Shown piece after piece: positions 59,749 through 64,000 of a stretch of 64,000 nucleotides of DNA. The notes under the pieces are model-generated. The model did no database searches. It was not told the DNA's origin and saw only the letters and a program-made list of their open reading frames with translations. The first letter of the stretch is position 1; each line of letters begins with the position of its first letter. The position numbers and the translations under genes were made by a program. This stretch comes from Doryteuthis pealeii (Eukaryota; Mollusca; Cephalopoda; Myopsida; Loliginidae), in assembly GCA_023376005.1 (NCBI GenBank), contig CM042176.1:12957194-13021193 (forward strand), written 5' to 3'.

Positions 59749-62700
59749 AAATTAAAAATAAATAAAATCTTTGAGCTCTACAACATCAGAAAATAGTAAA
59801 AAAAAAAAAAAAAAAAACTGTAAATGTTTCAGTGGTTGGTTACTTTCTTAAGTGTAATATAAAACCTTGTAGTTGGTTGGTTGGGTTTTATGGCATGTCA
59901 ACTCATTGGGTCATTTTATGCCAAAAACATTTGTTTTAATTCATTCTTAATGGGTACTCAATATATTTTTTTAAAAACTCATGTTTTTCTATTTAACCTA
60001 TAATAGACGTTACCCTAACAGGTACTACTACTCTGGGTCATAGTGAATCTGGGAGTAATGGTGATGAAGAGGAACTACAGAATTGGAATCTCACCATCAG
60101 AGTTTAAGGTCATACCTGGGACATTCAGACCCTCAGCCACCGCTTTCTAGCACATATGATAAAAAGGATTGGGGCATAAGGGCAATCATATAGATGCTAA
60201 CCAGTTGATTGATCAGAGGAGGCCTTTCCCACTGCCCGTTTAACCCGAAGATGTTTTGTTTTATTCATTCTTGATGGGTACTCAATTTTTTTAAAAACTT
60301 ATTTTTTCTACTCAACCAATAGATAGGACCCGAACAAGTACTACCAAACGGGTTGAGAGTGGACCTGGGAGTAATGGTGATGAAAGGAACTTCATCAGAT
60401 AAAGTTTATCATCCTATCCAGGACACTAAGACCCTCAGCCACTGCCTTCTAGCACATATGATAAAAAGGGCTGGGGCTTACCATAAAGGCAATATGGTTG
60501 GTTTGGTTTGTTTTGTTTTACGGCATATCAACCTCAGTGGGTCATTTAATGCCGATAAAGTTTTGAAATAAATCAATTCTTAATGGATAATACAATTTTT
60601 TTATAAACACATTTTTCTATTTAACCCATAGATGGGACCCTAACAGGTACTACCACTCCAGGTCAGAGTGGACCAGGGAGCAATGGTGATGAAGGGGTGC
60701 TCCACATTCCCCAAACCTCCAAAACAGGAACCTCACCATCAGATAGTTTAACGTCATTCCAGGACATGTGGACCCGCAGCCACCGCCTTCTAGCATCCAT
60801 ATGATAAAAAGGGGTTGGGGCTTGCCATAAGGGCAATAGGGTTGGGGAAATCATATAGGTGCTAGGGCTTGATGTGACCAGCCGATTGATTGAAGGGGGC
60901 CTCTCCGACCGCCCGTCTAGCCCAAGATAGGGCCAAAGTGGAGTATTGCAGGTCATAAACTGCTCATCCACCTGGGCTCTTACCCCTCTGCAGAGGTGCA
61001 TTCTAATGCCCCAGCCGACAGGGCGGCAATATGGTTGGGACAATCATATAGGTGTTAGGGCTTGAGCAAAGTGTAGAATGTCAGACTGCTCAACCACCAG
61101 GTGGTCCCATTGGGGAGGGGGGGGATCTTACTCCTCTGCAGAGGTACAGTCGGTGTCAGCTGACAGGGCGGAAATGTTTTGGTGGCAATAATAAACTAAA
61201 ATTCGGTTGTAACAAAAACAAAATTCTTTGCATCTTTTAAGAAATATTTGACAAACCTGTGCTGAAAGATAGAATCCATCGTCTTGTCCTTTGCAGTCTT
61301 TCCAGATATCAATGGCTTGGTTCCAAGACAATCCTCGTTCAACACTCACCTGAAATGGAAGAGAACTCTCCATAAAGTTTCATGACAAAATCATTCAACT
61401 TCCAAATATTTCTTTTTGCACATAAAATGTTTTGAATGTTCAAAGTAATCAGAATAATTGATCAAACAAATTTCAATAAATAATTTTCACAATTTTTTTC
61501 TTTCTTTCTTCAATAAAATCATTAAAGTTAAAATAAATCAAATTAAAAGTACTGTATTTGACGGCATATAGGACCCCCCCCCAAAAAAAAAAAAAAATTG
61601 CCCTGTGTCTTATACATCGTAGGTGAAGTTCGAGACCTCTCGCAGGCCTAGGCTAATCTTCTCTATGATGCTCACTAACCCAGCTTAAGCTCAGTACTTT
61701 TACCTACCCTAAACTCCATGCATCTTTATTTTATTGTTTTTATAGAGCTATGTTTCTGCTTGTGTAATGCACAGCTAGACGGTTTTCAACAAGATATGCT
61801 TAAACACTAAAAACTTTTTTCCCCTGAATCTAACCGGCTGAAATGGGGCGTCTTATATACTGTCAAATATGGCAATATTTATTTGTATTTTGAAAGAATG
61901 GATCCTTACAGCTCATTTGGAAGAAAAAAAGAAGAGGGCAATTTAAAGCACCCAAAATTTAAGGAACATGTTTATTCCATTTTAAAAATAAATTCATGAA
62001 TAGGTTTATTTAGTTTGTTTTGCAGCATATCAACACTTCTCATGTCATTTTGATAAAAGATCAAATTGGTATAAATAATTTTCATTAACTTCATTTGGTT
62101 TGTTTAATGGTATAATAACCCTGTGGGCTATTTAATGCCAAAAACCGTTTAGAGTGAGATAAAAGTTTACAGTTGTATTTTTGTGGATGTATATTATATC
62201 TGATTCATAATTTTTGATATATCTTTATCTCTCTCAAGGATAAAATCTGATCCATGTTAACATTCTCAAACAGATCTCTTATATTATTTGCATTGAAATA
62301 TTTCTTTCTGATTGGAGCAAAAACTCCACACTCCATGAGGAAGTGTTTGGCATGTCCTGCTTGAGCATAAAAGAGTAAGTCTAGTATGGCCAAAGCTCAG
62401 CCAAGCCAGTATTACTATTATTAAAATCTATGAATAGAAATAAAAGGAACTTTAAAATGGGGTCTTGTATTTTAAATACCTCAATGGACTGACACTGGAC
62501 ATTTTGGAAATAATATCTAAGTAACATTACTAATGTGAACATTCCTATTTCTAATTAAAACCACAAGTAATGAATATTTAAATGAAAATAGTGGATTCAT
62601 TTGAAATTCTTGTATTAATCCTAAGGGGTCTTTTTTATTCTGACACTCACTAGAGGATCTTTGTCAGAAAAGATATTTAGGTAAATGGAAAGCTTTTCCA

Positions 62701-63900
62701 ACCAATTATAACATTAATTTTAACAGCATTTCAAACAGTCTAGAGTTATTTTATGCCAAGAGGTTAGGGAATCACATTCATTCTATGTTCACATTTTTTT
62801 GTGTAGTTGTTCCTTTAGAGTTTTTCTTTTCTTTTTCAGTCCTATCAAATACAAATAATTTTTAAACAGATCTATTTGACCCATAGATGGGATCTTAAAA
62901 GGTACTAGTACTTTGAGTTAAGAGTGGACCTGGGAGTAATGGCAATGAAAGGGTACTTCAAACTACCCAGAAATGGAGCCTCACCACCAGATGCAGTTTA
63001 GTGCCATATACAGGATACCAATTATAACATTGTCTGGGGTGGGAAAAAAAGAAAAAGCTTTTTATTGGCAAAATTCACCTTATTTGTTGACTGATCCTCA
63101 TCTATATATTGTACTAGTTTAATAATGTGGTCCCTAATAAAAATGTTCAAAAAATATATCTGATAAAGTGTTATCTTTATTTTTACATAATTTATGACAA
63201 TTTACCCATTGCACCATGTCACACACACAATGATATAAAAAAAACTCATACTCACTGTATGTAATTCTGTGCGAGCTTTGTTAAGATCAGTGTTGCCTAC
63301 AAATATTTTTGTTTCAAGTTTTTTAACACTTTCTCCACCAGAGCCCAAATCTACAAAAAAGAACAAAAACATTTAACATTTTTAAGACTTAGAAAAATTT
63401 CATCAACATTTATTGAAACTTACAATTTCAACCCCCCCCCCCCATCCACATTAAGTAAGCCAGAAAGACTGCAAATGCTTACCCATAATTCCCATGTCCA
63501 TCGACCATTCCGTTTTGCATCCAATATTATCGCTGTTAATGTTTCCAGGAAGTACTTAAATAAGGCATTTTGTTGCTCCACAGGCATACCAAGAATTCGG
63601 TTCAAGAACTTGCTGATGTTGTTATATTCTGAAAAAGAAAGCAAGGAAATTAGAGTTGAGTTTGGAAAGAAAACGGGGAAATTAGAGTTGAGTTTGGAAA
63701 GAAAACGGGGAAATTAGAGTTGAGTTTGGAAAGAAAACGGGGAAATTAGAGTTGAGTTTGGAAAGAAAATGGGGAAATTAGAGTTGAGTTTGAAAAGAAA
63801 ACGGGGAAGTAAAAACAATGCTGACCTTTTTCCAAATAAGGTGTTCCTAGTCTTTCATCAAGACTAATTAGTCCAACGCCAATGTGAGATGTTTTGATAT
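57030..63900 (-). CDS. SBNO: strawberry notch (SBNO) homologue, C-terminal part, eight exons, 5' end outside window
   Basis: Eight exons with GT/AG borders encode about 320 residues: 63900-63826, 63628-63483, 63350-63256, 61349-61257, 59700-59554, 59143-59067, 57881-57685, 57163-57030. Recognisable segments in order are [56 protein letters not shown] and [10 protein letters not shown]. They match the C-terminal region of animal strawberry notch proteins as I remember them. SBNO proteins are nuclear helicase-like regulators linked to Notch and EGFR signalling in flies; the helicase core would lie beyond the right edge. The last exon ends SMPVLL-stop. Exon 2 needs one extra base to stay in frame with exon 3 (see findings). 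Introns hold a Helitron, foldbacks and dispersed repeats. Confidence 0.88.
57229..57515 (+). mobile_element. Helitron copy 7, in the last SBNO intron
   Basis: TCTTATTATAATAGGGATT start and a 3' hairpin TGCACCC-aa-GGGGTGCA at 57484-57500, but the CTAG end is lost. Its 5' end lies 65 bases upstream of the last SBNO exon. The end coordinate is approximate. Confidence 0.65.
57685..57881 (-). CDS. SBNO: SBNO exon ([10 protein letters not shown] segment)
   Basis: 197 nt. It encodes [20 protein letters not shown], the conserved [16 protein letters not shown] block and [16 protein letters not shown]. The donor is GTAAGT after one base of a Gly codon. Confidence 0.9.
58098..58305. repeat. TA and TG microsatellites, in SBNO intron
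   Basis: TA at 58096-58132, TG at 58229-58300, followed by a foldback; another TA/TG pair lies at 58541-58594. Confidence 0.9.
58334..58540. repeat. palindrome with hammerhead-like arms, in SBNO intron
   Basis: Arms of about 90 bp. Right arm: TTGATGA at 58455-58461 (C3 of the core is T), GACC/GGTC stem (58463-58466 with 58479-58482), GAAA at 58483-58486, ACA/TGT stem and GTC with C17 at 58497. The left arm repeats it on the minus strand. Confidence 0.7.
58790..58990 (+). repeat. dispersed repeat with hammerhead-like core, in SBNO intron
   Basis: CTGAAGA at 58907-58913, GGCC (58915-58918) paired with GGCC (58931-58934), then GAAAC at 58935-58939 and a CATTGT/ACAATG stem. The reverse-strand relative is at 44950-45125. 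Confidence 0.6.
59067..59143 (-). CDS. SBNO: SBNO exon ([10 protein letters not shown] segment)
   Basis: 77 nt with acceptor TTTTCAG and donor GTAAGT. It encodes [20 protein letters not shown] and IHAY, ending in two bases of the Trp codon completed by the next exon. Confidence 0.88.
59554..59700 (-). CDS. SBNO: SBNO exon ([10 protein letters not shown] segment)
   Basis: 147 nt, 49 codons, phase 0 on both sides. It runs from [11 protein letters not shown] through [11 protein letters not shown] to AELKKKFHK, matching the lysine-rich segment of SBNO. The acceptor lies next to a poly-A/T run on the intron side (59710-59745). Confidence 0.88.
60495..61032 (+). repeat. dispersed repeat family C, near full length, in SBNO intron
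   Basis: GTTTTACGGCATATCAACCT to CCCCAGCCGACAGGGCGG. It leaves a 126-codon minus-strand frame open, but with no recognisable domain. Partial copies precede it (59870-60225, 60240-60490) and follow it (61033-61175). Confidence 0.85.
61257..61349 (-). CDS. SBNO: SBNO exon (VSVERGLSW segment)
   Basis: 93 nt, exactly 31 codons, phase 0 on both sides. It encodes [16 protein letters not shown] and [10 protein letters not shown]. The donor is GTTTGT, a weak but usable GT site. Confidence 0.88.
61553..61875. repeat. terminal-inverted-type dispersed repeat, in SBNO intron
   Basis: TACTGTATTTGACGGCATAT at the left and TATACTGTCAAATATGGC at the right form imperfect inverted ends. Internal AACCGGCTGAAAT resembles 15785-15830 in kelch intron 4. 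A non-autonomous DNA transposon is likely. Confidence 0.55.
62205..62400 (-). pseudogene. LINE reverse transcriptase C-terminal zinc-like remnant, in SBNO intron
   Basis: The minus frame reads [20 protein letters not shown], then RDLFENV and [10 protein letters not shown]. The HFL.EC..F..IR..YF pattern is typical of the region after the RT domain in non-LTR retrotransposons. No RT core remains nearby. Confidence 0.6.
63256..63350 (-). CDS. SBNO: SBNO exon (DLGSG segment)
   Basis: 95 nt with acceptor TTTTTGTAG and donor GTGAGT. Read after a two-base start, it gives [17 protein letters not shown] and ends ELHT, joining in phase 0 to VSVERGLSW. Only this frame is open and SBNO-like. Confidence 0.82.
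63483..63628 (-). CDS. SBNO: SBNO exon with apparent 1-nt deletion
   Basis: 146 nt. It reads [15 protein letters not shown], then [24 protein letters not shown], clearly SBNO. After NGR the frame continues as WTWELW, but the next frame reads DMGIM, which is what SBNO proteins carry before DLGSG. A base seems to be missing near 63499. Used literally, the next exon hits a stop within 20 codons. Confidence 0.8.
63652..63806. repeat. 33-bp tandem repeat, about 4.5 units, in SBNO intron
   Basis: AAATTAGAGTTGAGTTTGGA and AAGAAAACGGGG repeat nearly perfectly. Confidence 0.9.
63826..63900 (-). CDS. SBNO: SBNO exon (first in window)
   Basis: 75 nt between acceptor TTCTTCATAG and donor GTCAGC. It encodes [20 protein letters not shown] and continues into EYNNISKF in the next exon through a shared split codon (G|AA). 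It is placed as SBNO by this continuity. The start phase implies another exon beyond the window. Confidence 0.72.
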
Positions 63901-64000
63901 CTATGAAGAAAAAAGAATAAGATTTTAATCCAGTCATGATAAATTTTAACAAAGAAAAATAACTCAAATTTGTTGCAATTTAAACTGAAAAGCAGATATT

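Noticed and set aside
60663..61043. 126-codon minus-strand frame
   Set aside because: It lies inside dispersed repeat family C. The copy at 28060-28640 and other fragments do not keep a comparable frame, and no domain is recognised.

Overview
This window is eukaryotic nuclear DNA from an animal, most likely a mollusc and probably a cephalopod such as an octopus. Three things point there. Two conserved animal genes are split by spliceosomal introns. There is one complete eukaryotic tRNA gene. Almost everything else is AT-rich repeats: tRNA-headed SINEs, non-autonomous Helitrons, foldback elements, minisatellites and long TA, GA and CA microsatellites. The species call is inference from repeat style and protein similarity. 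There are no operons, and the long open frames in this window are mostly translated satellite DNA.

Both protein-coding genes lie on the minus strand. (1) A KLHDC8-like kelch protein is complete: five coding exons between 23284 and 13176 encode 342 aa with seven kelch repeats, and all four coding introns are phase 1. A non-coding 5' exon must lie above 23315. (2) The C-terminal part of a strawberry notch (SBNO) homologue occupies 63900 to 57030 as eight exons ending in a TGA stop; the rest of the gene lies beyond the right edge. One SBNO exon appears to carry a 1-nt deletion. Between the two genes (about 23.4-57.0 kb) the only gene I can support is a tRNA-Ser(UGA) at 32321-32402.

Layout: 1-13 kb holds SINE, foldback and composite repeats, a 110-bp minisatellite and a TA-rich block. 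13.2-23.3 kb is the kelch gene, its introns loaded with Helitrons and minisatellites. 23.4-30 kb holds microsatellites and fragments of a roughly 550-bp dispersed repeat. 30-35 kb has an inverted repeat pair around the tRNA gene and a 48-bp minisatellite next to a LINE remnant. 35.7-37.2 kb is a deleted mariner with tandemly repeated ends. 38-42 kb holds SINE-tail, 115-bp and 128-bp tandem repeats. 42.6-43.65 kb is a dead Transib/RAG1-like transposase remnant. 44-49.8 kb holds SINEs, a LINE remnant, a hAT MITE and a foldback. 50-52.1 kb is a polypurine microsatellite tract. 53.7-54.1 kb is a second hAT MITE. 57-63.9 kb is SBNO.

The most notable content is in the mobile DNA: a Transib/RAG1-like relic with a CX2CX3GHX4C tail; a Helitron family whose 5' ends sit 16-83 bp upstream of several splice acceptors; foldback elements with telomere-like cores and interchangeable arms; palindromes and tandem arrays with hammerhead-ribozyme-like cores; and repeated tandem amplification of transposon ends.
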